A DNA stretch of 64,000 bases from Vibrio sp. HI00D65 (GCF_001635455.1 NZ_LWEH01000255.1:238991-302990); one strand, 5' to 3'. Counted from the first letter of the stretch, positions 26,263-35,813 are shown. The notes: a model not told the origin generated them from the letters alone. A program made the numbers and translations.

Positions 26263-26772
26263 TTGAAAAATATGATTAAAGCAGCAGGTTTAGGCCTTGT
26301 AGTTCTTAGCTCTTCTTTCTTTGCAACGGCTGCTGAAGCTGCGCAAAAGGTGGGTTATGTAAACACTGCACAAGTTTTCCAGGCTCTACCTCAGCGTGAA
26401 GTTGTTCTTCAAAAAATGCAGGAGGAGTTCAAAGATAAAGCGGCTGAGCTGCAAAGCATCCAAGCGGAAGCTAAGACTAAGATTGAAAAGCTTAAGCGTG
26501 ATGGCGAGTTACTAGGTCCAGACGAAGTTGAGAAGCTTCGTATCGAAGTTGGTCAACTAGACAGCAAGTACAAGATCAAGGCTCAAGCTCTAGAAAAAGC
26601 AAGCCAACGTCGTGAAGCACAAGAGAAGCAGAAGCTATTCAAAGTGATTCAAGATGCTGTAACGAAAGTTGCAGAGAAAGAAGGCTACGATATGATCGTT
26701 GATATTCAAGCGCTACAATACGGCAAGCCTGAATACAACATCTCTGAGAAAGTAATTAAAGAACTAAAATAA
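26263..26772 (+). CDS. skp: Periplasmic chaperone Skp (OmpH)
   Basis: Holds unfolded outer-membrane proteins in the periplasm on their way to BamA. The 169 residues have a signal peptide (cleavage near AAEA-AQK, about residue 27), then VGYVNTAQVFQALPQREVVL. Long helical tentacles rich in Lys/Glu/Gln follow, and then DMIVDIQALQYGKPEYNISE at the C-terminal head. The start is the TTG at 26263, seven bases after AAGGA; the ATG at 26272 would be 16 bases from that site. It lies directly after bamA and six bases before lpxD. Confidence 0.95.
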   Translation: MKNMIKAAGLGLVVLSSSFFATAAEAAQKVGYVNTAQVFQALPQREVVLQKMQEEFKDKAAELQSIQAEAKTKIEKLKRDGELLGPDEVEKLRIEVGQLDSKYKIKAQALEKASQRREAQEKQKLFKVIQDAVTKVAEKEGYDMIVDIQALQYGKPEYNISEKVIKELK

Positions 26773-26777
26773 GTTTT

Positions 26778-27809
26778 ATGAAGACACTGACTTTAGCCGA
26801 ATTGGCAACCATTACCGGGGGGGAGCTACATGGGGACGGTACCGTAACCGTCTCTGCTGTTGCTCCTATGGATAAAGCGCAAGAAGGTCACATTACGTTT
26901 CTTTCTAACGTTAAGTACAGCAAGCACCTAGGTGACTGTAAAGCATCAGCGATTATGGTTAAAGAGAGTGAGCGCGAACTGTGTGAGACTAACGTGATTG
27001 TGGTCAGCGACCCTTACGTTGCTTTTGCTAAGGTTGCTCAAGCGCTTGATACTACTCCTGCACCGGCTGTAGATATTGCTGATTCAGCTTCAATTGCGAG
27101 CGATGCAACTCTTGGACAAAATGTGTCTATTGGTGCGAACGCCGTGATTGAGTCTGGTGTTGTTCTTGGTGATGATGTGATCATCGGTGCAGGTTGCTTT
27201 ATCGGTAAAAACGCAAAGATTGGCGCTGGCACTAAGCTTTGGGCTAACGTAAGCATTTACCATGAAGTCGTGATTGGTGAAGCTTGTTTGGTTCAATCAG
27301 GTACTGTGATTGGTTCTGATGGCTTTGGCTACGCGAATGAGAAAGGCGAGTGGATTAAGATACCTCAAGTGGGTACTGTTCGTATTGGTAATCGCGTTGA
27401 GATCGGTGCGTGTACCACGATTGACCGCGGTGCGCTAGATGACACGGTTATTGAAGACAACGTTATCATCGATAATCAAATGCAAATCGCACACAACGTT
27501 CACATCGGATATGGTTCTGCTCTTGCGGGTGGTACTATCGTGGCTGGCAGCACAACGATAGGTAAGTACTGTATTATTGGTGGTGGTAGCGTTATCAATG
27601 GTCACATTGAGATCGCAGACGGTGTAACTATAACTGGTATGGGTATGGTTATGCGCAGCATCTCTGAGAAAGGCATGTACTCTTCGGGTATTCCTTTACA
27701 GCCAAACAAAGAATGGCGTAAAACAGCGACGCGTGTTCATCGTATTGATGAAATGAACAAGCGTTTGAAAACCGTTGAAAAACTTATCGAGAAGAGCGCG
27801 GAATCATAA
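26778..27809 (+). CDS. lpxD: UDP-3-O-(3-hydroxyacyl)glucosamine N-acyltransferase LpxD
   Basis: Third step of lipid A synthesis: N-acylation of UDP-3-O-acyl-glucosamine from hydroxyacyl-ACP. The 343 residues have an N-terminal uridine-binding domain (MKTLTLAELATITGGELHGD). From about residue 100 a left-handed beta-helix of hexapeptide repeats follows (for example NVSIGANAVIESGVVLGDDV). IAHNVHIGYGSALAGG (about residues 237-252) contains the catalytic His. The C-terminal helical tail ends in KLIEKSAES. A hairpin terminator at 27826-27853 separates it from fabZ. Confidence 0.97.
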   Translation: MKTLTLAELATITGGELHGDGTVTVSAVAPMDKAQEGHITFLSNVKYSKHLGDCKASAIMVKESERELCETNVIVVSDPYVAFAKVAQALDTTPAPAVDIADSASIASDATLGQNVSIGANAVIESGVVLGDDVIIGAGCFIGKNAKIGAGTKLWANVSIYHEVVIGEACLVQSGTVIGSDGFGYANEKGEWIKIPQVGTVRIGNRVEIGACTTIDRGALDDTVIEDNVIIDNQMQIAHNVHIGYGSALAGGTIVAGSTTIGKYCIIGGGSVINGHIEIADGVTITGMGMVMRSISEKGMYSSGIPLQPNKEWRKTATRVHRIDEMNKRLKTVEKLIEKSAES

Positions 27810-27825
27810 TTCCAGCATTTCTAAT

Positions 27826-27853
27826 AAAAGGCTCGCGTACAGCGAGTCTTTTT
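27826..27853 (+). terminator. Terminator-like hairpin between lpxD and fabZ
   Basis: AAAAGGCTCGC and GCGAGTCTTTTT pair around GTACA and end in a run of T. It suggests that fabZ-lpxA has some transcription of its own. Confidence 0.65.
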
Positions 27854-27902
27854 CGTTTATAATCTTTCTAATTAAATAAAGAATACATATAGGAATACGA
27901 CT

Positions 27903-28355
27903 TTGACTACTGAACAGACAACGATGAACATTACTGAAATTCAGGAACTATTACCTCATCGCTACCCATTCTTAATGGTTGATCGTGTGACTAGCTTTGA
28001 AAAAGAAAAAACACTGACTGCAATTAAGAATGTTTCTGTTAACGAGCCTCAGTTTACTGGCCACTTCCCTCAACTTCCTGTATTTCCGGGTGTATTGATC
28101 CTAGAAGCGATGGCGCAAGCTACAGGTCTTCTTGCATTTAAATCTTTTGGTGCCCCTTCTGGTAACGAGCTTTACTACTTCGCAAGTGTTGACAAAGCGA
28201 AATTCCGTAAGCCAGTAGTACCTGGTGACCAGCTGGTTATCGAAGTTGAATTCCTAAAAGAGCGTCGTGGCATCGCGTCATTTAACGGCATTGCGAAAGT
28301 TGACGGCGAAGTAGTATGTTCAGCTGAACTTAAATGTGCTCGTAGAGAGTTTTAA
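27903..28355 (+). CDS. fabZ: 3-hydroxyacyl-[acyl-carrier-protein] dehydratase FabZ
   Basis: Dehydrates 3-hydroxyacyl-ACP in fatty acid elongation and competes with LpxA and LpxD for the same substrate. The 150 residues have the hot-dog fold motifs LLPHRYPFLMVDRV (about residues 15-28), with the catalytic His, and GHFPQLPVFPGVLILEAMAQ (about residues 53-72), with the catalytic Glu. The start is the TTG at 27903, eight bases after AGGA. As I recall, E. coli fabZ also uses TTG and begins MTT, which supports this choice over the ATG seven codons later. lpxA starts two bases after the stop. Confidence 0.97.
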   Translation: MTTEQTTMNITEIQELLPHRYPFLMVDRVTSFEKEKTLTAIKNVSVNEPQFTGHFPQLPVFPGVLILEAMAQATGLLAFKSFGAPSGNELYYFASVDKAKFRKPVVPGDQLVIEVEFLKERRGIASFNGIAKVDGEVVCSAELKCARREF

Positions 28356-28356
28356 T

Positions 28357-29145
28357 ATGATTCATGAAACAGCAAAAATTCACCCGGCTGCAGTGATTGA
28401 AGGTGATGTAACGATTGGTGCGAACGTAACAGTTGGCCCTTTTACTTACATTGCTGGTAATGTAACCATTGGTGACGACACAGAAATCATGTCGCATGTT
28501 GTGATCAAAGGTCACACAACTATTGGTAAAGAAAACCGCATTTTCCCACACGCTGTGATTGGTGAAGAGAACCAAGACAAGAAGTACGGTGGCGAGCGCA
28601 CTACGGTTGTGATCGGTGATCGCAACGTGATTCGTGAAGCGGTTCAAATCCACCGTGGTACGGTTCAAGATAAAGCAACCACAGTGATTGGTGATGACAA
28701 CCTGCTTTGTGTTAACGCTCACGTAGCGCACGACGTTATTGTTGGTAACCACACCCACATTGGTAACAATGCTATCTTAGGTGGTCACGTAACAGTTGGT
28801 GATTACGCAGGTGTTATGGCGCTTTCTGCGATTCACCCGTTTTGTTCAATCGGTGCTTACGCTTACATTGGTGGTTGTTCTGCCGTTGTTCAAGATGTAC
28901 TTCCGTACGTACTTGCACAAGGTAACCATGCAGCACCATTCGGCCTTAACCTTGTAGGTCTGAAACGTAACGGGTTCGAGAAAACAGAGATTCGCGCGTT
29001 GCAAAAAGCGTACAAAGAGCTTTACCGCTCTGGCAAAACACTTGAAGAAGCGAAAGCGGCTTTAGTGGAAATGGCGAAAGAGTTTGCTTCGGTAACTCCT
29101 ATGCTAGAGATGCTAGAGAACTCTGAGCGCGGTATTATTCGTTAA
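28357..29145 (+). CDS. lpxA: UDP-N-acetylglucosamine O-acyltransferase LpxA
   Basis: First step of lipid A synthesis: transfer of 3-hydroxyacyl to UDP-GlcNAc. The 262 residues start MIHETAKIHPAAVIEGDV and form a hexapeptide-repeat beta-helix. The catalytic His lies in NAHVAHDVIVGNHTHIG (about residues 120-136). The C-terminal helical part contains GLKRNGFEKTEIRALQKAYK. The ATG at 28357 overlaps nothing but sits one base after the fabZ TAA, so the two are tightly coupled. The hexapeptide repeats also make this gene repetitive at the DNA level (GTNATTGGTG-like blocks). Confidence 0.97.
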   Translation: MIHETAKIHPAAVIEGDVTIGANVTVGPFTYIAGNVTIGDDTEIMSHVVIKGHTTIGKENRIFPHAVIGEENQDKKYGGERTTVVIGDRNVIREAVQIHRGTVQDKATTVIGDDNLLCVNAHVAHDVIVGNHTHIGNNAILGGHVTVGDYAGVMALSAIHPFCSIGAYAYIGGCSAVVQDVLPYVLAQGNHAAPFGLNLVGLKRNGFEKTEIRALQKAYKELYRSGKTLEEAKAALVEMAKEFASVTPMLEMLENSERGIIR

Positions 29146-29164
29146 TACCAGGTGTGATTGATAT

Positions 29165-29198
29165 AAAAAAGATCGCTACTTTTAAGGCGATCTTTTTT
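29165..29198 (+). terminator. Rho-independent terminator after lpxA
   Basis: AAAAAAGATCGC and GCGATCTTTTTT form a strong symmetric stem with a ten-base loop, 19 bases after lpxA and 30 bases before lpxB. Confidence 0.88.
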
Positions 29199-29227
29199 GT
29201 TTTAGGCGAGAAGGGAATTGGAAAAAT

Positions 29228-30424
29228 ATGGCACAGCAAGACGCACAAACCAATAACTCAGGCTTTGTTTCCAACGAGCCACTGCGTGTAGGTGTTGTTG
29301 TTGGAGAACTCTCTGGCGATACCCTTGGCGAAGGTTTTATTAAAGCGATAAAAGCTCAGTACCCGAATGCAGAATTTGTCGGTATTGGCGGGCCAAAAAT
29401 GAAAGCGCTAGGCTGTGAATCTTTGTTTGAGATGGAAGAGCTTGCCGTAATGGGCCTTGTTGAAGTTCTTGGTCGCTTGCCTCGTTTGCTCAAAGTAAAA
29501 GCTGAGCTGGTTAAATATTTCACTCAGAACCCACCAGATGTGTTCGTTGGTATTGATGCTCCCGACTTTAACTTGAGACTGGAGCTAGACCTTAAGAACG
29601 CCGGTATAAAAACGGTTCATTACGTTAGCCCTTCAGTATGGGCATGGCGTCCAAAACGTATTTTTAAGATCGATAAAGCAACCGACCTGGTACTAGCGTT
29701 CTTACCATTTGAAAAAGCGTTCTACGACAAATACAACGTTGCCTGTGAATTTGTTGGTCATACACTAGCAGATGCCATTCCATTCGAGCCAAATCAAGCG
29801 GAAGCACGAGAACTGCTTGGCCTAGAGCAAGACAAGCAGTGGCTGGCGGTTCTACCGGGGAGTCGTGGTGGTGAAATGAAGCTTATCGCGCAACCGTTCA
29901 TTGAAACCTGTAAACGTATCAAAAAAAAGTACCCAGACATCAGTTTTGTGGTGGCTGCTGTTAATGAAACTCGCAAGCAACAATTTACTGAGATTTGGCA
30001 GGCGACAGCACCAGAATTGGATTTTGTCATTGTGCAGGATACAGCTCGTAACGTGATCACTGCTGCGGACTCTGTACTATTGGCATCCGGCACGGTTGCT
30101 CTTGAGTGCATGCTGCTTAAGCGTCCAATGGTTGTGGGCTACAAAGTGAATAAGTTGACAGGCTACATTGTGAAGAAGCTGGCTATAACTGAGTTTGTGT
30201 CACTGCCGAATATCTTGGCGGGCGAAGAAATCGTCAAAGAGCACATTTTGGAAGAGTGCCATCCAGATTTCTTATTCCCTTCGGTTGATAAGATGCTAGC
30301 TGCCGATAACAGTGCGTTGATTGAACGCTTTACTGAAATGCATCACTGGATCCGTAAAGATGCAGACGAACAAGCCGCCAACGCGGTGCTGAAATTGATC
30401 GGCCGAGAGTTTGTTGAATCCTAA
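29228..30424 (+). CDS. lpxB: Lipid-A-disaccharide synthase LpxB
   Basis: Joins lipid X and UDP-2,3-diacylglucosamine to the lipid A disaccharide at the inner membrane face. The 398 residues are GT19 type. Seen are VGVVVGELSGDTLGEGFIKA (about residues 22-41), MEELAVMGLVEVLGRLPRLL (about residues 75-94), VFVGIDAPDFNLRLE (about residues 115-129) and VHYVSPSVWAWRPKRIFKI (about residues 139-157). ASGTVALECMLLKRPMVVGY near residue 289 is the UDP-binding part. The N-terminus is about 15 residues longer than in E. coli; a later start is possible but no better site is seen. The gene lies after a terminator, so it may have its own promoter. Confidence 0.97.
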   Translation: MAQQDAQTNNSGFVSNEPLRVGVVVGELSGDTLGEGFIKAIKAQYPNAEFVGIGGPKMKALGCESLFEMEELAVMGLVEVLGRLPRLLKVKAELVKYFTQNPPDVFVGIDAPDFNLRLELDLKNAGIKTVHYVSPSVWAWRPKRIFKIDKATDLVLAFLPFEKAFYDKYNVACEFVGHTLADAIPFEPNQAEARELLGLEQDKQWLAVLPGSRGGEMKLIAQPFIETCKRIKKKYPDISFVVAAVNETRKQQFTEIWQATAPELDFVIVQDTARNVITAADSVLLASGTVALECMLLKRPMVVGYKVNKLTGYIVKKLAITEFVSLPNILAGEEIVKEHILEECHPDFLFPSVDKMLAADNSALIERFTEMHHWIRKDADEQAANAVLKLIGREFVES

Positions 30425-30472
30425 CGTGCTAGTTTCAAAGGCACGGGCTTAAAAGTTACAAAGAGAATTGTC

Positions 30473-31093
30473 ATGGCAGTAAAAGAGAAAAAAGAGCTTC
30501 CACCTTTCGAATACCCTCAAGGCTACCAGCTATTTGCTGGCGTCGATGAAGTAGGGCGTGGACCATTGGTTGGCGATGTAGTGACAGCTGCGGTTATCCT
30601 AGACCCTAATAATCCCATTGAAGGTTTGAACGATTCAAAGAAACTGTCTGAGAAAAAGCGCCTTGCTCTGCTTCCTGAAATTAAAGAGAAAGCATTGGCG
30701 TGGTCGGTTGGTCGTTGCTCACCGCAAGAAATTGATGAACTCAATATTCTACAAGCGACTATGGTTGCGATGCAGCGCGCGATTGCTGGATTAAGTGTTC
30801 AGCCAGGTATGGCTTTGATTGATGGCAACCGTGTCCCCGAGCTGCCAATGCCCTGTATTGCAGTGGTTAAAGGTGACTTGCGCGTCGCTGAAATCAGTGC
30901 AGCGTCTATTATTGCTAAAGTCGTACGTGACCAAGAGATGGAAGAGCTTGATAAGCTTCATCCGGAGTTTGGCTTTGCTAAGCACAAAGGTTACCCGACT
31001 AAGGCGCATTTCGAGGCAATTGAAAAGCACGGTGTTACCGAGCACTACCGTAAGAGCTTTAAGCCAGTAAAACGTATTTTAGGTATTGATTAA
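30473..31093 (+). CDS. rnhB: Ribonuclease HII
   Basis: Cuts RNA in RNA-DNA hybrids and starts removal of misincorporated ribonucleotides from DNA. The 206 residues contain AGVDEVGRGPLVGDVVTAAV (about residues 22-41) with the catalytic Asp-Glu pair. NDSKKLSEKKR lies near residue 58. DGNRVPELP and KGDLRVAEISAASIIAKVVRD (about residues 133-153) carry further active-site residues. AAAGAGAATTGTC precedes the ATG weakly. It lies between lpxB and dnaE as in E. coli. Confidence 0.96.
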   Translation: MAVKEKKELPPFEYPQGYQLFAGVDEVGRGPLVGDVVTAAVILDPNNPIEGLNDSKKLSEKKRLALLPEIKEKALAWSVGRCSPQEIDELNILQATMVAMQRAIAGLSVQPGMALIDGNRVPELPMPCIAVVKGDLRVAEISAASIIAKVVRDQEMEELDKLHPEFGFAKHKGYPTKAHFEAIEKHGVTEHYRKSFKPVKRILGID

Positions 31094-31205
31094 GTGCTAC
31101 ACAGATAAGCGTTCATCTTTGAATAAATTTGCTTACTAGCAGTAGAAAAAAATAGAATACGCTCAGTTGTAATCCTAGGCTCCGGTCTAGAACTCAGGAA
31201 AAATA

Positions 31206-34200
31206 ATGTCAGATCCAAAATTTGTTCACCTACGCGTACACAGTGACTTTTCTATGGTCGATGGCCTGTCTAAGGTGCCACCATTAGTTAAAAAAGTCGC
31301 TGAAATGGGTATGCCAGCTCTAGCACTTACCGACTTCACCAACCTATGTGGTTTGGTGAAATTTTACGGTACTGCCCATGGGTGCGGGGTTAAACCAATT
31401 ATTGGCGCTGATTTTTTGATGCAATCTCCAGAATTTGGAGATGAGCTGACGAAACTGACGGTTTTAGCGTCTGATAATAAAGGTTATAACAACCTTACCT
31501 TGCTGATTTCAAAAGCTTACTTGCGTGGTCACATACAGCATCAACCTGTGATCGACAAAGAGTGGTTAATCGAAAACGCTGAAGGATTGATTATCTTATC
31601 GGGCGCCAAAGAAGGCGAGATCGGTAAGGCATTACTGAAAGGTAACCGTGATCTCGTCGTGAGTAGTGTCGAATTTTACAAGACTCACTTCCCCGATCGC
31701 TTTTACTTAGAACTGATTCGTACCGGACGTGCCGATGAAGAGTCTTACCTGCACTTCGCGTTAGAGCTTGCTGAGCAACAAGACTTACCGGTTGTGGCAA
31801 CCAATGAAGTAGTGTTCTTAACCGAAGACTTGTTTGATGCCCATGAAATCCGCGTAGCGATCCATGATGGTTATACTATGGTCGACCCGCGTCGTCCTAA
31901 AAACTACAGCGCGCAACAGTATCTTCGTAGCGAAGAAGAGATGTGTGAGCTGTTCTCAGATATCCCTGAAGCGCTTGAAAACAGTGTTGAGATAGCTAAG
32001 CGTTGTAACGTTACTGTTCGTCTTGGTGAGTACTTCCTCCCTAACTTCCCGACTGAAGGTCTAGCGATCGAAGATTTCTTGATTAAGAAATCAGAAGAAG
32101 GCCTTGAACGTCGTTTAGAATTCCTGTTCCCAGATGAGCAAGTTCGAGCTGATCGCCGTCCTGAATACGATGAGCGCCTTAAAGTCGAACTGGAAGTTAT
32201 CAACAACATGGGTTTCCCGGGTTACTTCTTGATCGTAATGGAGTTCATCCAATGGTCTAAAGATAACGATGTGCCAGTAGGCCCTGGTCGTGGTTCGGGT
32301 GCGGGTTCATTGGTGGCGTACGCATTGGATATCACTGATCTCGACCCACTTGAATACGATCTACTGTTCGAACGTTTCTTGAATCCAGAACGTGTCTCGA
32401 TGCCCGATTTCGATATCGACTTCTGTATGGATAAGCGTGACCAAGTAATTGATCACGTTGCTGAAATGTACGGTCGTGATGCGGTATCTCAGATCATCAC
32501 CTTTGGTACCATGGCGGCAAAAGCGGTAATCCGTGACGTAGGCCGTGTACTTGGTCACCCGTTTGGTTTCGTCGACCGTATTTCTAAGCTTGTACCGCCA
32601 GATCCGGGTATGACACTTGAGAAAGCTTTTCTTGCCGAGCCTGCATTGCCAGAACTTTACGATGGTGATGAAGAGGTTCGCGAACTGATCGATAAGTGTC
32701 GTATTCTAGAAGGTTGTACGCGAAACGCCGGTAAACACGCGGGTGGTGTTGTAATCTCACCAACCACAATCACAGATTTTGCGCCTATCTATGCGGATGC
32801 AGAAGGTAACTTCCCGGTAACGCAATTCGATAAGAATGACGTTGAAACTGCTGGCTTGGTTAAGTTCGACTTCTTGGGTCTACGTACTCTGACCATCATC
32901 GACTGGGCGTTGGGCCTAGTGAACCCACGCTTGAAGAAAGAAGGTAAAGAGCCGGTTCGTATTGAATCGATTCCTTTAGATGACCAAGCGTCGTTCAACT
33001 TACTACAAAACTCTGAAACCACTGCGGTATTCCAGCTGGAATCTCGTGGTATGAAAGACCTGATCAAACGTCTTCAACCTGACTGTTTTGAAGATATCAT
33101 CGCATTGGTAGCCTTGTTCCGTCCGGGCCCACTGCAATCAGGCATGGTAGATAACTTTATCGACCGTAAGCACGGTCGAGAAGCCGTCTCTTACCCAGAT
33201 GAAACATGGCAACATGAATCGCTAAAAGACACGTTAGAACCAACCTATGGCATCATCCTTTACCAAGAGCAGGTAATGCAAATTGCACAGATCCTAGCGG
33301 GTTATACGCTGGGTGGAGCGGATATGCTGCGTCGTGCGATGGGTAAGAAAAAGCCAGAAGAGATGGCTAAACAGCGTGGTACCTTCAAAGAAGGCGCAGA
33401 AGCCAACGGTGTTGATGGCGAGCTGGCCATGAAGATCTTTGACTTGGTAGAAAAGTTTGCGGGCTACGGCTTTAACAAATCGCACTCAGCTGCTTACGCA
33501 TTGGTTTCTTACCAAACACTATGGCTGAAAACACACTATCCCGCAGAGTTTATGGCCGCGGTAATGACGGCGGATATGGATAACACTGAGAAGGTTATCG
33601 GCCTTGTTGATGAGTGTTTCCGCATGAAGCTCAAACTGCTGCCGCCTGATATCAACTCAGGTCTCTACCGATTTAATGTCGATGATGACGGTGCGATCGT
33701 TTACGGCATTGGCGCGATCAAAGGGGTAGGTGAAGGTCCAATTGAAGCGATCATTGAAGCGCGAAATAAGGGGGGGTACTTCAAAGACTTATTCGACTTC
33801 TGTGCACGTATTGATTTAAAGAAAGTTAACAAGCGTGTTATCGAAAAGTTGATTCTATCGGGTGCGTTAGATAGATTAGGCCCTCACCGTGCAGCGATGA
33901 TGGCTTCATTGGCTGATGCGGTTAAAGCGGCAAGCCAATATCACCATGCAGAGTCGTTTGGGCAATCCGATATGTTTGGTGTATTGACGGATGCTCCTGA
34001 AGAAGTCGAGCACAAGTACACCCAAGTACCAAGATGGCCAGAAAAGGTTTGGCTCGAAGGTGAACGTGAAACGCTAGGTTTGTACCTGACGGGTCACCCG
34101 GTTAACGCTTACATCAAAGAGTTAGCGAAATATACCAGCTGCCGTCTGAAAGATGCGACGCCAACACGCCGTGACCAATCATTAACGATTGCTGGCTTGG

Positions 34201-34685
34201 TAATTGCAGCACGAGTTATGACTACCAAGCGTGGTACTCGAATTGGTTTGATGACCATCGACGATCGATCTGGGCGTATGGAAGTGATGCTGTTCTCAGA
34301 TGCGCTCGATCGTTACGCAGAATTGCTCGAAAAAGACAAAATTGTGGTCGTTTCTGGACAGGTCAGCTTTGATGACTTCAACGGTGGGCTTAAAATGTCC
34401 GCGCGCGAGGTCATGGACTTAGGAAGCGCCCGTGAAAAATATGCTCGCGGGGTATCGATATCTATCGATGAATCCCAAATTAATGGTCAATTTTTTGAAC
34501 GATTTAGTCAAATCTTAGAACCTTATAGAGCCGGAACGGTCCCAGTCAATGTATACTACCAGCGTGCCGACGCTAGAGCGCGGTTAACATTGGGCACAGA
34601 ATGGCGCGTGACGCCAAGTGATACATTACTAGACGAATTAAAACAGCTGCTTGGAAATAGCCAAGTAGAACTCGAATTTAACTAA
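31206..34685 (+). CDS. dnaE: DNA polymerase III alpha subunit
   Basis: Catalytic subunit of the replicative polymerase. The 1159 residues match E. coli DnaE (1160). The N-terminal PHP domain begins FVHLRVHSDFSMVDGLSKVP. PGRGSGAGSLVAYALDITDL (about residues 360-380) and MPDFDIDFCMDKRDQVIDHV (about residues 399-418) hold the catalytic aspartates. AGYGFNKSHSAAYALVSYQT lies near residue 757. The clamp-binding region and OB fold (LTIAGLVIAARVMTTKRGTR) follow, then the tau-binding C-terminus. It should form the core with DnaQ, encoded 9 kb further on. Confidence 0.98.
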   Translation: MSDPKFVHLRVHSDFSMVDGLSKVPPLVKKVAEMGMPALALTDFTNLCGLVKFYGTAHGCGVKPIIGADFLMQSPEFGDELTKLTVLASDNKGYNNLTLLISKAYLRGHIQHQPVIDKEWLIENAEGLIILSGAKEGEIGKALLKGNRDLVVSSVEFYKTHFPDRFYLELIRTGRADEESYLHFALELAEQQDLPVVATNEVVFLTEDLFDAHEIRVAIHDGYTMVDPRRPKNYSAQQYLRSEEEMCELFSDIPEALENSVEIAKRCNVTVRLGEYFLPNFPTEGLAIEDFLIKKSEEGLERRLEFLFPDEQVRADRRPEYDERLKVELEVINNMGFPGYFLIVMEFIQWSKDNDVPVGPGRGSGAGSLVAYALDITDLDPLEYDLLFERFLNPERVSMPDFDIDFCMDKRDQVIDHVAEMYGRDAVSQIITFGTMAAKAVIRDVGRVLGHPFGFVDRISKLVPPDPGMTLEKAFLAEPALPELYDGDEEVRELIDKCRILEGCTRNAGKHAGGVVISPTTITDFAPIYADAEGNFPVTQFDKNDVETAGLVKFDFLGLRTLTIIDWALGLVNPRLKKEGKEPVRIESIPLDDQASFNLLQNSETTAVFQLESRGMKDLIKRLQPDCFEDIIALVALFRPGPLQSGMVDNFIDRKHGREAVSYPDETWQHESLKDTLEPTYGIILYQEQVMQIAQILAGYTLGGADMLRRAMGKKKPEEMAKQRGTFKEGAEANGVDGELAMKIFDLVEKFAGYGFNKSHSAAYALVSYQTLWLKTHYPAEFMAAVMTADMDNTEKVIGLVDECFRMKLKLLPPDINSGLYRFNVDDDGAIVYGIGAIKGVGEGPIEAIIEARNKGGYFKDLFDFCARIDLKKVNKRVIEKLILSGALDRLGPHRAAMMASLADAVKAASQYHHAESFGQSDMFGVLTDAPEEVEHKYTQVPRWPEKVWLEGERETLGLYLTGHPVNAYIKELAKYTSCRLKDATPTRRDQSLTIAGLVIAARVMTTKRGTRIGLMTIDDRSGRMEVMLFSDALDRYAELLEKDKIVVVSGQVSFDDFNGGLKMSAREVMDLGSAREKYARGVSISIDESQINGQFFERFSQILEPYRAGTVPVNVYYQRADARARLTLGTEWRVTPSDTLLDELKQLLGNSQVELEFN

Positions 34686-34730
34686 AATTTAGCTTTGCAA
34701 ATGCGGAGCTGAATCAACAAGGATTCATAG

Positions 34731-35690
34731 ATGAGCCTGAACTTTCTAGAATTTGAAAAGCCTATCGCTGAACTTGAAGCAAAAATCGAAGCGCTACGTG
34801 ACGTTTCGCGTCACGGTGGTGACACAGCGGTAGATCTAGACAAAGAAATCGAACAACTAGAGAAAAAAAGCTTAGAGCTTAAACAGAAAATCTTTAGCGA
34901 CTTAGGTGCATGGCAGGTAGCTCAACTTGCTCGTCACCCACAACGTCCTTACACAAAAGATTACCTGGAGCATGCATTCACAGAATTTGAAGAGATGGCG
35001 GGCGATCGCGCTTACGCTGACGACAAAGCAATCGTGGGTGGTATGGCTCGTCTAAATGGCCGTCCTGTTATGGTTATTGGTCATCAGAAAGGTCGCGAGA
35101 CTAAAGAAAAAGTACTTCGCAACTTTGGTATGCCAAAGCCAGAAGGTTACCGTAAGGCTCTTCGCCTAATGGAAACTGCTGAGCGTTTCAACATGCCTAT
35201 CATTACTTTCATTGATACAGCTGGTGCATACCCAGGCGTTGGCGCGGAAGAACGTGGTCAGTCTGAAGCTATCGCTAAAAACCTTAAGGTTATGGCTGGC
35301 CTTTCTGTTCCAGTTATCTGTAACGTTGTTGGTGAAGGCGGTTCTGGTGGTGCACTAGCAATTGGTGTTGGTGACTACGTGAACATGCTTCAGTACTCTA
35401 CGTACTCAGTAATCTCTCCAGAAGGTTGTGCTTCGATCTTATGGCGTGATTCAGATAAAGCACCACAAGCTGCTGAAGCGATGGGCCTAATTGCTCCTCG
35501 TCTTAAAGAGCTTGAGCTTATCGACGAAATCATCCCTGAGCCGCTAGGTGGTGCACACCGTGATCCAGTGCAAACCGCTCAGAATATGAAAGACCTTTTA
35601 GTTAAACAACTAGAAGAGCTAGAGCAGTTTGATAACGAAACGCTTCTTGAGCGTCGTTACCAGCGTCTAATGAGCTACGGTTACTGCTGA
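34731..35690 (+). CDS. accA: Acetyl-CoA carboxylase carboxyltransferase subunit alpha
   Basis: With AccD forms the carboxyltransferase that makes malonyl-CoA, the first committed step of fatty acid synthesis. The 319 residues equal the E. coli length. They start MSLNFLEFEKPIAELEAKIE with a helical N-terminus. Crotonase-fold signatures are VMVIGHQKGRETKEKVLRNF (about residues 117-136), FIDTAGAYPGVGAEERGQSE (about residues 160-179) and GEGGSGGALAIGVGD (about residues 202-216). A strong terminator follows and ends the long plus-strand run that starts at rpsB. Confidence 0.98.
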   Translation: MSLNFLEFEKPIAELEAKIEALRDVSRHGGDTAVDLDKEIEQLEKKSLELKQKIFSDLGAWQVAQLARHPQRPYTKDYLEHAFTEFEEMAGDRAYADDKAIVGGMARLNGRPVMVIGHQKGRETKEKVLRNFGMPKPEGYRKALRLMETAERFNMPIITFIDTAGAYPGVGAEERGQSEAIAKNLKVMAGLSVPVICNVVGEGGSGGALAIGVGDYVNMLQYSTYSVISPEGCASILWRDSDKAPQAAEAMGLIAPRLKELELIDEIIPEPLGGAHRDPVQTAQNMKDLLVKQLEELEQFDNETLLERRYQRLMSYGYC

Positions 35691-35734
35691 TAAGCTGCCT
35701 CATTCGAAGGCGGACTTTATGTAACAAGATGATG

Positions 35735-35766
35735 AAAGGGTTGGACTCAGTGCCAACCCTTTTTTA
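35735..35766 (+). terminator. Rho-independent terminator after accA
   Basis: AAAGGGTTGG and CCAACCCTTT form the stem, with an eight-base loop and six T. Confidence 0.88.
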
Positions 35767-35813
35767 TTATTTAAATATTACCTTTCAAACACCTTCTTGG
35801 TTTATTAAGCTTC

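Noticed and set aside
28330..28758. 142-codon open frame antisense to lpxA, with Asn/Thr-rich repeats
   Set aside because: A mirror of the hexapeptide repeats of LpxA in reverse frame; the repetitive look is a by-product of the coding strand.
27100..28900. Recurrent GTNATTGGTG-like DNA blocks that might suggest a direct-repeat array
   Set aside because: They encode the left-handed beta-helix hexapeptides of LpxD and LpxA; spacing is 18 bases in frame, not a CRISPR or other array.
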